Below, piece after piece: positions 10,372-21,351 of a DNA stretch of 64,000 bases. The translations under genes and the position numbers were made by a program. The notes below the pieces were generated by a model, which had not been told where the DNA came from, did not search any database, and saw nothing but the letters and a program-made list of their open reading frames with translations. Source of the stretch: Arabidopsis thaliana (taxonomy: Eukaryota; Streptophyta; Magnoliopsida; Brassicales; Brassicaceae); NCBI RefSeq assembly GCF_000001735.4, contig NC_003075.7, positions 12,835,001-12,899,000 on the forward strand, in the 5' to 3' direction. The number at the start of each line of letters is the position of its first letter. Positions within the stretch are counted from its first letter, which is position 1.

Positions 10372-10520
10372 ACCTTATCCAGTTTTGCCGGGTATGATAC
10401 TACTACCTTGGCCTGCAAGAAACATCATATGGATTTAAGAAAGCCGAACTTAGTAAAGACAAGGTGTAATCTTTTCGTTTTTACCTGAATAATCACATAG
10501 AAGGACCAGCAGAAAGCATG
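10372..10520 (-). pseudogene. UMAMIT transporter fragment 2
   Basis: Near-identical to 6470-6610 (TTTTGCCGGGTATGATACTA, CTTGGCCTGCAAGAAACATC, ACCTGAATAATCACATAGAA). Covers only the edge of UMAMIT exons 5 and 4 on the minus strand. A further short repeat of its core (GCAAAACTTAGTAAAGACAA) occurs at 10575-10600, right at the junction with the copied TPD1 intron sequence. Confidence 0.65.
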
Positions 10521-10679
10521 GCAGTGTGAATGTAATCTTCTTAGCAAAGACATCTTGTAATCTTTTTAGGAAAGACAAAATTTAAGGCAAGCAAAACTTA
10601 GTAAAGACAAATTGTAGCAATATAGCTACTTGTAGACTAAAATTTCTCTGTCTTTTATTGTGTGATTGTTTAGAAAAAG

Positions 10680-11015
10680 GAAAAGCAGAAAGCAGGGCAG
10701 AGCCGGAAAGAATCGGAGATAAGTGCAAGAGTACGGACATAGTGGTGAACCAAGCAGTGACGATACCAATGCCTAATGGAATACCATGTTATATTGTAGT
10801 ATGTCTGGATGCATAATTTCGAGGATACATATCAACTGCGGTTGGTTCAGCTCGGCTAAGTGGATAAACCCAAGACTCTTCAAACGTATTTACTACGAAG
10901 ACTGTCTCGTCAACAACAGCAAGCCTAAATTTGCCTTTTGGCTCCACTCTCTCTTTTCACTACCGCAACACTTTCCCTTACCAATCTATCTGCGGCCTTC
11001 GTGACCTGTTCTTAG
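10680..11015 (+). pseudogene. Broken copy of TPD1 exon 3
   Basis: 10614-11366 is a copy of 4207-4972, i.e. the end of TPD1 intron 2, exon 3 and 3' flank. The exon part keeps ERIGDKC-like and [16 protein letters not shown] coding sequence, but about 16 bases are missing around 10795 (where TPD1 has GGTAGAGATAACGAACCAGT), there is a small insertion at about 10927, and the TPD1 exons 1 and 2, including the signal peptide, are absent. No upstream promoter or start is evident. Best read as a dead partial duplicate of a host gene. Confidence 0.85.
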
Positions 11016-11375
11016 GTGGTGGCTTTTTCTCTTGTTTTTTTTTATAGGATGAGATAGTCGAAACAGAGGGAACTTAAGAGGCCTTATTAGATACAGAAAT
11101 ATGAGATTAGTCATATTCATATACCATACCATCCACTTTTGTTTTTTGGTTCTCTTGGGATGTGAAACAGTGATAGATAAATGAATATATCAAAACTCTT
11201 TTTTCCCTCTCTATTAAGCTTTTCTCAAGACCTATTATTGTAACTGGAAATGGTCAAAACCCTCAGTCTCAGATCCTAGAACTAGCTTATTGGGTCAAGT
11301 TGATTGAGCCCTTAAAACCACTAAGAGAAATAACCTCGGAAGCAATCTTTGAATTTGAACATGGTCAGACTCAAG

Positions 11376-11530
11376 ACACCATACCATCCTGTCATTTGTT
11401 CTCTAGGATGGGAAACTTTATGGATAAATGAATATATCAACCTATATTCCCCTCTATAAGCTCATCTCAATACTTATAGATATAGTAGCTGGACAATGTC
11501 AAAACCTCAGACCCCAGAACAAGCCTATCC
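11376..11530 (+). repeat. Third, diverged copy of the TPD1 3' flank
   Basis: Matches 4732-4906 and 11100-11290 in order (ATACCATCC, GATAAATGAATATATC, CTCATCTCAATACTTAT, GTAGCTGGA, AATGTCAAAACC) with more changes and small gaps than the second copy, so it is the oldest of the three or was less constrained. Confidence 0.65.
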
Positions 11531-11928
11531 AGAATATAACAGACCAATGAATGAGATGTTGAATATTCACTGATGGGGATAAATAAGAATCCAATGAAAT
11601 CAAGAGATTGGGATGCGTAGTTTTTACACCATAAAGTAGAATTTCTCAATTAAATCCAAATCACAAACACCAAATTGAATTGTCATTCATAAAACGAGAA
11701 TCTAAATCTCATGTGGTAGAGCTTAGAAGTAGAAACAGCTCTATCAACACACAGAGAGAATTGAAGAAGAAGATACAAACTTGGATACTTTTCTGGTTAT
11801 TCCTCTACAAATGGTCTTCCATCTCTAACAATCTTCATCTCTTTCTAGCCAATCACTAATTGCCAACTCACAATTCACACCTCTACCAATCATAGTCTCA
11901 CAAACTTCCAAGTCACTCTTTTCCTATA

Positions 11929-13435
11929 TCATACCTCAGTTGCCTCAGGCTCTGGAGGTGGAGGTGGCGGCGGCGGCGTGGTTTGTTCTCCCATTTTTCC
12001 CCAAAGAACAAAAGAGATGCCAATGATAATCACGAAAGCTCCAATTATCCTGATTCAGCAAAGAAAGATGAGTTGAGAAGAGGACTACTAAGAGATACCA
12101 AGGATGTTAGGAAAGCACCAATGCTCACCTCCCGACAAACATCTGCTCAGAGAGTACAACCGAGCTAATGACCGCCGTGGCAATCAGATTGATTGGATTG
12201 AAGATACTCACCCTTCTTCTGTGCCATCCACCCAACAACGTAAACCGTTGTTGCTGAGAAACATCCCTGTACAGTGGAGAATGAGTTTCAATACAAATTG
12301 TATGACAACCAAATGACTTCTTGATTCAATTCAACTTACCCCAGAGACGCTAACACTGTCACATTTGGATGAAGTTTCAAGGCTTTAAGTTTATTTCTCT
12401 CCCATATTAGTGCGGTGACCGTTGATCCAACGCCCCGATGATGCAGATGAGAGCCGTCAGGGACAGTTTTGCCGGGTACGACACTACTACCTTGGCCTGC
12501 AAGAAACATCATATAGATTAAAAGGCCAGCCAACTTAGTAAATTTCTGTAAAGAAACATTGTGACCTTTGGGCTTTTTACCTGAAGAATAACATAGAAGC
12601 TCCAACTCAAGCAGCTGCACACTAGCATAAGCCCTCCTCTTAGGATGTCCTCATCATGTCTGTGGATCTTCTTTGCGTGCAGCAAGCTGTTCCATGGCAA
12701 TGGAATCACCTGGCCTCTCCAAAATGTCATCAGCATTGCTCCAGCAACCGCCACACACGTTCCAAGAACTTTTGCTTTTCCTCGATGACTGTGAATAGCC
12801 ACTTTCTCCAACCTTGCAAAAGGGTACGAGACATTACATGTTGGAACTAAAGTCAAAACACACATACTGATTTGATTATTACTCATACAGAACTAAATGT
12901 TTGAAAGAAAATAGAAGGCTACCTGAATATACAGGCCATCACAAATGTAATGGCCGGGAGTAGGTTGAACATTCCGGAAGTGAAAGTGGGCGTTGTGAGC
13001 TGCATGCCTGTATAGTACAAGTTTTGCTCCAATAGTGGCCTGTAAGAAAACATTTGATTAAACCTCTAATATATTGATGAATGTGATGATTCATACAAAC
13101 TATAAGTAACTTACTCGAAAATGCTCATGATAACTATCTGAGCAAAGATTCTTTTAGTCAGGTCTTGTATTCCTATAGATTTGAGATTATTATTAGCACC
13201 AGAAACAAAACAAAACAACAAAAAAAACAGAGAAAACATACAATAAGTTATGGTTGGTACCTCTCAAATACTAAAGCAAGGGGTGATAGAATTGAAAATG
13301 CAATAACCAGACGCGCAGCAACAAAGATTCTCGGAGAAAGCCCGTAATCTAGAGCATACTTTGCAATGACCGACATTATGGATAAACCAATCTGAATTGA
13401 AACAGCCGCAACTACTGGTAGGATGTTATGATCAT
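11929..13435 (-). pseudogene. UMAMIT (nodulin MtN21/EamA) transporter, full-length but decayed
   Basis: Seven exons in UMAMIT order on the minus strand: 13261-13435, 13115-13163, 12923-13039, 12581-12812, 12340-12496, 12129-12266, 11929-12049, all with usable splice sites. Recognisable family sequence includes LPVVAAVSIQIGLSIMSVIA, YYTGMQLTTPTFTSGMFNLL, RLEKVAIHS, CSCLSWSFYVILQ, ALIWERN and AVISSVVLSEQMFVGR. The family moves amino acids across plasma and other membranes with 10 transmembrane helices. Damage seen: the start region GCCATGGATAAC of the relative at 7532 reads GCCATGATCATAAC here, putting the ATG out of frame; exon 2 lacks 5 bases against the relative and meets a stop; exon 5 has lost one base at GCGTTGGATC; the exon 5/6 phase does not fit. 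A leader exon may lie at 13588-13740. Probably AT4G24980; a curator may model it as a shorter gene. Confidence 0.75.
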
Positions 13436-14315
13436 GGCTTCTTCTTCTTCTACGTCTTTTTTTTTTGGTTAAATTATATTCAAAAAAAAAAAAAAAAACG
13501 TTTTAGATCCGTTTTTCTTAAGTTTTTAGTAGAAATTACTTAAAAACCATTGCCTAGGAAAATAAAAATAGAACACAAAGCTTTTACCTGAGGAACTGAG
13601 TACTGAAAGCAGCTTAGTCTCGTGAAGCAAACCAGCCTTTGTCGACTGTCGTAGCGTCTGTCCTCGGTTGATTGAATTGTCCAGATCTGATTACGAATAT
13701 ATTTATCTATCCATCGGATGAGGTTGGTTGCAATTCCTGGTTGCACTTCTTCTTCGTCTTTTTCTTCTTCTTCTTTAAAAATAAAATAAAATTTAAAAGT
13801 GTGGTCTCAGTGGTGTTCGTCAATGGAGGAGGAGGTGCAGGAAGAAAATATTCTAAAGAAAATGCTTCCAGCTCGTTTTTACTTTAATGCTATTATAGTG
13901 TGTGGTTTTTACGCTTGTTTATCTCCAAGCTCCTTGTTTTGGTAATATGACATTAACGTCATTATGACTCTTTAACTACCAACTCATACAGTATAAATAC
14001 CGTAGTTAGCTACTTATACATGTCGTATACGCTTATACTACTCAGATTGACCGGACGATTCGTCACCGGCTTTCGTGTCTAGGGTTTACCGACAGCTCTC
14101 TTTTTCCATTGGGCCCTATCATAATTTATCCATCAACAGCCCAATCTTTTTAGCGCCACGCATAAAGCTTGGCTCCCTTTTTTGGTTTTTTTTCTCCTCG
14201 TTTTAAATGTTAAAACTAGGTTGTTTTACTTGTGTTTTGATATTTTTAACTATTGTTTGTAGTACATGTGTTTGATTCAATTTAGTTTCATATTGCCATC
14301 TTTCTGCAATTCTTT

Positions 14316-14423
14316 TTTTTTTTAATGTAGATAAGTACATACCATTGTTATGACTTTTTTTAGTTTATGTTGGTATTTATAAGTAGCTAGGTTATGACTT
14401 GTGTCATATATCATGTGTTATTA
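14316..14423 (+). repeat. Relic of the S1-like gene promoter
   Basis: Matches the upstream segments of S1-like copies 2 (about 7600-7700) and 3 (about 8486-8595): AAGTACATACCATTGTTATG, TTTATAAGTAGCTAGG, ATGACTTGTGTCATAT. The TATA box and coding sequence that should follow are absent; instead a small duplicated ORF block starts immediately. Confidence 0.7.
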
Positions 14424-14427
14424 CATC

Positions 14428-14526
14428 ATGCCTCTGTTCGAGACTACGTCGCCTTCATCCATCACTACTCTTCCTGTCTGTCTGATCGGAACCGCAACTC
14501 CATCCTCTTACCTTTTCCCAACCTAA
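14428..14526 (+). other. Small duplicated ORF block, copy B
   Basis: A 32-codon ORF (begins MPLFETTSPSSITTLPVCLI) matching the block at 10095-10187 with few changes and no frame break. It sits directly after the S1-type promoter relic. No known domain; whether it is transcribed is unknown. Confidence 0.4.
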
Positions 14527-14972
14527 AACAAAAAGAGATGAATTTTCTGTTCGAAGTGATGTTCAGAGTTCATGAATTCATTAATTACATTTACGGGCCA
14601 GCCAGAATTTGGCCATTTCGCAAATTCACCTATACTAAAACGGTGTGAAAGGAAGAACGAAAAATACAAAGGCACAATCTTTTTTAAAAATAGATAGATA
14701 TATAATTATCTTCATCACACGTAACGTAATGGACCTAGTAACCTATACAGCTTCCATACATTGGGAAAGTAAGAAGAAAAAACAAATAAGGGACAAAGAG
14801 TTACTTGAAAAGAATTTATAGTTCATTTTCTACACATTCAAAGATGATAAATAACTCCACAGCTTAAAGGGAAGCTTTACTTTACTTTTAGCTTTCTTTT
14901 TTTGATTTTGTTTTCTTCTGTACCGGAAGAATTGAAACGATGTGTATGATAGATACATTGGTCTTCCTCCCT

Positions 14973-16249
14973 TCACAAAATGGTGCATGTGCAGATTACT
15001 GCCTTTGGTGCTTTATCAACCTTCTTCTCTGTTTAATCAAAAACCAGTATTCAACTGTTAGTTAGCTTTCATCAACAAACGTCTTAGTAATCACAAACTC
15101 ACTTTCCACGACTTTCTCAAGTTTGTGAAAAAACAAATTATGCAGACAAATCTCAAAGACTGGCAAAAGTTTTCAGTGGGGTTTACAAGGAGATGACGAC
15201 CAATAATGAATTCAGGTATTCCTTTCCTCATGGCATGCTTTGCTAAGCTTAGAGCTGATTTTTGCTTTATTTCACACAAAGAACACACCAGAAACCTAGG
15301 AATGAATTCTAGGGTATCCTTTACTCTCTCTCAAGACAAACAAACCAAATTTAGACAAAACCACTAATCACCTGATAGGTTGATTGAGTCAGTACCATAG
15401 GCTGTTAGAAAGAAAAAGAATGTACTGATCTTAGTCACCGACTAACTTTCTGATGTGCATGAACACTCTTACGAAATCTTACCAGCCTCAATTAATATAA
15501 GTATGACTAGAGCTAGATATTATAAGACGTAAAGTTGAGCCAGATAAATGAATACCATAATCCATACAGTTGACAAGATAAATACCACAAGACTAATGAA
15601 AGATTGAGGAACCTCTAAGGACACATATATCTCCATGAAACGGGAATTCTCTGATATAAAAGACATGAAGAACATTACACATAGACAAACAACTACCTGT
15701 TTTGGATTTAGCTAGAGAAGGCTGTACAACAACATGCATCACAATGACTCCACCAGCAATATCTCCAAATGGTGTCTTACACTGCCCAACAGTCTTGTTG
15801 TTCTCCAAGATCTTACCCGAGCTTATCAGCTTCACTTCGTTTATCCCCTTTGGAACAACTGTTTTGCCTAACCAAAACCACAAAAAAATTGATGCTTGGA
15901 TCAACCTCAAATCACAGAGACTTGGCTTTTCTCATACATCAAGCTTATAACATCTCAAATGAGCTAATAATAATTCATCTACAGCTCTAAATTTCGAATT
16001 TCTACCGACAATTGCAGGATTCAGTGACAATCAACACGAAATTCGTGGGAAGATCATGAATAAAACCAGGATCAGATTGGGGAAAAAGGGGCACCGATTC
16101 AAAAAACCTTAAAACTAACCTTTGGGCCAATCAGAGACGACCCTCTGCTTCAAAAAGTCAACAGTAGAAGCCGCAGAATACCGAAAAGGCCCGATATCGG
16201 AGCCATCGTACAACCTGAATTTGATATCTATCGATTCTTCCTCCGGCAT
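14973..16249 (-). CDS. MUB3: Membrane-anchored ubiquitin-fold protein MUB3
   Basis: Exons 16120-16249, 15697-15867 and 14973-15028 on the minus strand give 118 aa, the known length of MUB3 (also called ATGP4, AT4G24990). The protein starts MPEEESIDIKFRLYDGSDIG and carries a ubiquitin-like beta-grasp fold (about 7-105) with PKGINEVKLISSGKILENNK and FGDIAGGVIVMHVVVQPS. The C-terminus ends CTCTIL, where the final CTIL is a CaaX box with terminal leucine, the signal for geranylgeranylation, and the preceding cysteine is a likely palmitoylation site. Family knowledge: MUBs dock specific E2 ubiquitin-conjugating enzymes at the plasma membrane. Codon phases close exactly (357 bases). Confidence 0.95.
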
Positions 16250-17108
16250 ATCCGTTGACTTCTCTCTGACCTCCGATTACCAACCAAATTCCAGCTCCGA
16301 TCACCAATCCCGCTTCTCAAACACAACTATTTCAGATCTGAAAATAGGTCTGAAAAAAAGTAGACAGGAACGAGAATCAGAGCTCGCTTCGAAACGGGAT
16401 AGAACAAAAAAACAAAAAACAAAAAAGAGGAAGAATCAAACACACAGAATCGAAGCTTCCTCCGAAATCGTGTTTCGGATCTTTGATTTTGAGGTGTGAA
16501 AAAAGCGAAAGAAGGAAGAAGAAAGAGCTTGCTTTTTTCAAGAGTCACCAAATATCAAAGTTCCTTCTCAAGCCGACGGTTTTCACTTTTTTCCTTCCTT
16601 TTTTTTTTCCCCTTTCTTTTCGTCGTCACTTCTACTTCTTCTCAAGCCGACGTCTTCAACTTTTATTGTCCTAGCCAAAAACGCTGTCGTTTTATTCGAA
16701 TTTACCTGTCTAACTGTTCCCACTTCCCACCATACTTTTTTTTTCTTCTTCTACAATAATATAATTCGTTCTGATTTTGGCAGTATTGTGTGGTTAAGAC
16801 ATCATAATTCTGATTTTAGTAGGGCTCCAAATCTTATACGAGTCGGCCAATATATAATATATTAGTTGTATGCAACAAAACAAAACGATGGAAACTTTCC
16901 AATACTTATTTCTACAAGTTGACACTTCTTCACTTGAACTCTTTTCTTTCACTGGAGTTGTATCCTTTAACACCACTAGTGCTCTTTTTATTTAGGTATT
17001 CTTTATCATTTTATATTTCATTATACATATCTTTAGATACTGCCAAAATGTTTTATTAAAAAGGAAGAAGATACATTCGATTACTTTTCTTATGATTCGA
17101 GTTATGCG
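16250..17108. other. Spacer between MUB3 and AMY1
   Basis: 16250-16640 is pyrimidine/purine-skewed 5' leader and promoter of MUB3 (minus strand), with repeats of AAGCCGACG-type sequence at 16573 and 16645. The rest is AT-rich and leads to the AMY1 3' end. No other gene seen. Confidence 0.6.
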
Positions 17109-18825
17109 TTACTTCTTCTCCCAGACAGCAAAGTCAAGGCCTGAATAAGCTAAAGCAAAATTAGAAGGAACAAGTGTTCCCACATCTTGCTTTGGTCCAA
17201 TCTTCATGATAACTTTATCATCAATCATAGCCAAGTAGAGATCCGCCTCTGCCGCTTTTATCGTTACAGAGCTTGTGCTACCAATCCCATTTTTGTTCCT
17301 GATAGCCACCAGCTTTGAGATGCTCTCTTTTAGTCCCCATTCTATGTAATGATTATAAAACTGCAACAAAAATAACATATCAACAAGATTGTAGTTGTAA
17401 ATAGTATAGCTACATACTAAAATGATACTTACAATGCAAGGAGTTCCTGGATGAGTAAGTATATAAACGTATCCAAGCAAGACTTTATCAGAAGGGAAAA
17501 CCCACGTTCTGAATGTATCATGGTTATCTATGAATGTGACAGCGTTTCCGGGCATGATTCCTATCATACCAGGCGGTTTTCCCTGCGAGTCCTTTAGTCT
17601 CCAAAGCTCACCTTTGACAGCAGACTGTAAGATCCCTTTGGTGGTGAAATCAAAAGCTGTCAACACACCACCACCCGCTTCCTCGATCCACTGTTTGAGA
17701 CCCGACCGATGCTCGTTCTGATCATAGTCTAGTTTCCCGTCTCCTCCGTACTTCATATCGTCCCATTTCTCACCCACCGCAAAATCCGGTGATGTATTCT
17801 GTGTATCCAAAAACAGAGGAATTTATCACATAATCAGTAGTGAACTTTCTTATATATTTCTTATTGATTGCATTGACTTATGTTTCTTATATACTAAATA
17901 GTAGTAAATAACCCTATCAACCTATGATACTTATATATACTAATAGTAAATAATTATCTCAACCTATGTTTCTTATATACTAATACTGTTGTCTGATATT
18001 TGAGAATTCATATGTGATTTACCTGAACGTATAATTTGGTGATGGAAGATGCATAACCTCGAACATAATCAAATCTCCAACCATGGAATCCGATTTCAGT
18101 TTTAAGCCAATTCATCCATTCGGACAACTCTTTCTGAACTCTAGGGTTAAGGTGGTCGATGTCGGGCGCTCCATCAAAATCTCCTCCGGTGTCGAGGTTT
18201 CCGGTACCGGGAAATTTAGGGTCATTGCGGCAGACAAAGGAAGGATCCCAATCAAGACGATCATCGGAAGTCCCACCTTCGAAATAACAGTATCCACATT
18301 TATCGTCTTTCCTCTCAGCTGTTCTGTGGTTAATCACTATATCAGCCAAAGCTTTTATTCCTTTTTGATTCAACGCTTTGATTAACGATTTCAGTTCCGC
18401 CTCTGAACCGTATTTGGAGCTGTTTAGATCGTATAGCTTTCCCGGTAAGTAACCTGAGGAATGAAGATTGCGTGAGTAACAAGATTGGTATGTGAATGTG
18501 TAAAGAGTAAAGCAGAAATGGAACCTTCAGGAGCAACGGATTGAGAAGGAGGAGGAAGCCAAAGATGAGTGATTCCAGCGTTGGCTATGTCGTCAATGGA
18601 GTTGTGGAGAGAATTGTAGAATCCTCCTTCTTTCTTCCATGACTCCCAATTGAAACTCTGTTTCACAATTGAAAGAAACCCAATAAGTGAGTGTGTAGAG
18701 TCTGTGTATGTAAAGAAGCAAAACTAAAGACGAACCTGAAACAATAAGGTGGAGGAAAACGTGAAGGTTGGAAAGACGATGAAGAAAAGAAGAGAAGAGA
18801 AGAGTAACGTATGGAGAGATGTCAT
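17109..18825 (-). CDS. AMY1: Secreted alpha-amylase AMY1
   Basis: Five exons on the minus strand, 18736-18825, 18525-18657, 18023-18453, 17433-17798 and 17109-17360, give 423 aa, the known AMY1 size (AT4G25000). It hydrolyses internal alpha-1,4 links of starch. Residues 1-25 are a hydrophobic signal peptide ([20 protein letters not shown]), fitting the reported apoplastic/secretory isoform rather than the plastid AMY3. The glycoside hydrolase 13 barrel is complete: [18 protein letters not shown] with the nucleophile Asp203, VGEKW with the acid Glu228, and FIDNHD with Asp312. The C-terminal beta domain ends FAVWEKK. AMY1 is known to be induced in senescence, wounding and stress; nothing in the promoter was proven here. 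SWEET14 lies upstream on the same strand with its own promoter. Confidence 0.96.
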
Positions 18826-19629
18826 TGTCTGATTGTGAATGGTTTGCTTCTTCTATCTGCTTTGTGTGTTTATATTGAGACCCTAAACCTTGTAGAGTTA
18901 CGTAACCTAAACGACACGGCCTTGTCATATCTGATATATTTCTTCATCAGTCTATTTTTCTTGGGAATGAAATGTGAATACATTTACAAGGAGTTATGGC
19001 AAAAAATCTACTCTGTCTGATCCTAGCTCTAAAATGAGTCAAGTATGGTCTCCCTTTAGACCTCCATTTGTCACGTTTTGAGTGGACAATAGGTTGAGAA
19101 TATTCTAGGGGAAAAAATGATATTTGGAGCTAATATATGTTGTTTGGGCTGTTAAAAAAAGTGATTGGGCCGTAACATTAACTTTTCCTAGAGGAATCAT
19201 AAAACGAAGAGGCTAGAGTACTTGTTATTTATTAGACGTTAGGGTAAAATAGAATTGAGAAGTACTAGGTAACTCAATTCTGGTAGTCCAGATGAATTCT
19301 GAAGTATTGTCTACATGTGATGTACACCATAATGATTTTTTTTTAAAACATCTGACCTGTGAATGATCATGTTTATCTAACTTACTTTGAATTTTCATTT
19401 CCTTTTTAATTAGCCGGACTAATAAACTTTTAAGTATTACTGAGAACAGAGGCATCAAAAACTATTTTACAAAATTCTAAACGACGCACATAAATTTTTG
19501 AAGGATAGTACAATTTCGAGATATTTCGAAAGAAGATGATGAGAAAATAAAAGACAAATTAGGAAACCAGACTCAACAGTTCAACATTAAAGTCAATCAC
19601 TAATTCATAATTGAAAACTAAATCTTGAC
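18826..19629. other. Spacer between AMY1 and SWEET14
   Basis: Holds the short AMY1 promoter (minus strand) and the SWEET14 3' UTR. No convincing gene or repeat seen. Confidence 0.6.
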
Positions 19630-21351
19630 TTAGTTTGGCATTTTCTTGTCCATCTGGTCCTCTAAGTCACCACCATGAGTTTTAATAGGATGACTCACGT
19701 CAGGATTAGTCTGCGGCTGAACCGTAAGATCACCAGAAGCCGGAGTAGATGAAAGCTTGACCATGTTGATGGAATGATCCGACACCGTTTTGGGCTTCTC
19801 TGTCTCATCAACCACTAGTGGAGTTTTGTAGTACTTGAATATGACGTATAGAATCATTTGGACTGCTCCGAGAAACGCACCCAATATATTTGGAAGCTTC
19901 AAATCATAAAAAAGTAATCACATCATCAGTAACAATCCCACTAATCATTTTTTGATAGGGAACAGTAATCCTATTAATCGCCGACAACCTAAAAAACTTT
20001 ATATAATTGTACTCTCGGTTTCTTTTACGTGATCATATAATATATGATTGTAAGCATAAAGCAAAAGTAGCGTACGGCTCAAATCATTCATTCGTCGTCT
20101 TTAAATAGATGGAATTTGGGCAAAGAGACAAAAGGTGGTGGAAACTCTTTTGCCTTTAACATAAACCACACATAATAATATATGATACTATGTTTGAGCT
20201 GTCCATTTTCATATACTAAAGAAAAAGATTCACATATAATATAAGAAAAAAAGAGAGACTCACCGCAACGTAGAAGTCTTTAATAGCAAGACCGTAGAAG
20301 AGCCACGTAATGGCGCTGATTGTAAGAAACAATGATAGAGAGAAAGGCATAAACTCCACACTCTTTGTTCGTATCACCACTCTCTGCGTCATCATTTTAT
20401 ACAATTTCACATGTTAGAGAACTATATAATATACGTAAACATAAAGAGATGCTATTACCGGAAAAGGAAAGACAAATATTAGTTTCTTTGATTTTAGAGT
20501 ATATTATATTCTCTATATGAATTAGCATGGCTCTTTTTAGATAGACAAACATTTCTTTTTTCTGAGTGCGTGTGATACATGTCACATAAGTATGTACGTA
20601 CCATGATGCTCAAAGGAGCTGCGAAAACACAAACAGAAAATCCGACGCAAATCCCTCCAAGGACTTTCTCACGGTTCGATCCTTTGGTTAGGAGCTCGCA
20701 GACGAGAATAATAGCAGCAAAACCCAAGAAATTCAAGAGCCCAAGAACCTTCAAAGTTGATATCTACATGGTTTATCATCATCAGCTAAACCTGTATGTA
20801 TGAGTGCATGTTTTAATATACCAAAAGAAATGGGATGGTTTAAACGTACTCTAGCTTTCTTGTTAGCATAGGTGATGAAGAGGATGATGTAGATGGTTTC
20901 GATGAAGCATCCCACAGCGTTTATGGTAATGAGAAGGAAGCCTGCTCCATCTTTTTGCAGAGCATAGTAAATCCATAGCATCGCGCTAAAGAGGGCTGAC
21001 ACGTAGGGAAGTGATTCAAAACCTTCTATCGATTTTTTCTTGCAGATTCTTACAAAAGTTGGCCTGAAAATAATGTCCAAAACATTTTTCTTTGTTAAGA
21101 GAAAGCAAATAAAAATAGAAGTGTACGTTTGAGATCGATGATGCTTACACTGGTGCCAAGAAAACGATGAACGATATGATGTTACCTACAAAAATACATA
21201 TAGGTAAAGATAACAAAGTTAAATTTGATATGCACTTATAAGAACAATGATATAGTATATAGTTTTGTATAACTTGATGTTTATTTATGAATGCTTGAAA
21301 CTTACCCAGGACTCCAAATGTAACTGCCAATACGTTGTGAGTGAGAACCAT
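19630..21351 (-). CDS. SWEET14: Bidirectional sugar transporter SWEET14
   Basis: Six exons on the minus strand, 21306-21351, 21149-21185, 20850-21063, 20602-20763, 20264-20383 and 19630-19896, give 281 aa (AT4G25010). It contains two MtN3/saliva triple-helix repeats separated by a linker helix, seven transmembrane segments in all: [92 protein letters not shown] and [20 protein letters not shown]. The cytosolic tail is polar and ends [12 protein letters not shown]. Clade III SWEETs export sucrose at the plasma membrane, and SWEET13/14 also carry gibberellin in anthers. Exon phases close exactly. Upstream 21352-21560 is the likely promoter. Confidence 0.96.

Noticed and set aside
10786-11004. 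72-codon open frame in the TPD1 copy as a new small gene
   Set aside because: It only re-reads part of TPD1 exon 3 after a deletion, without signal peptide or promoter, and shifts frame before the end.
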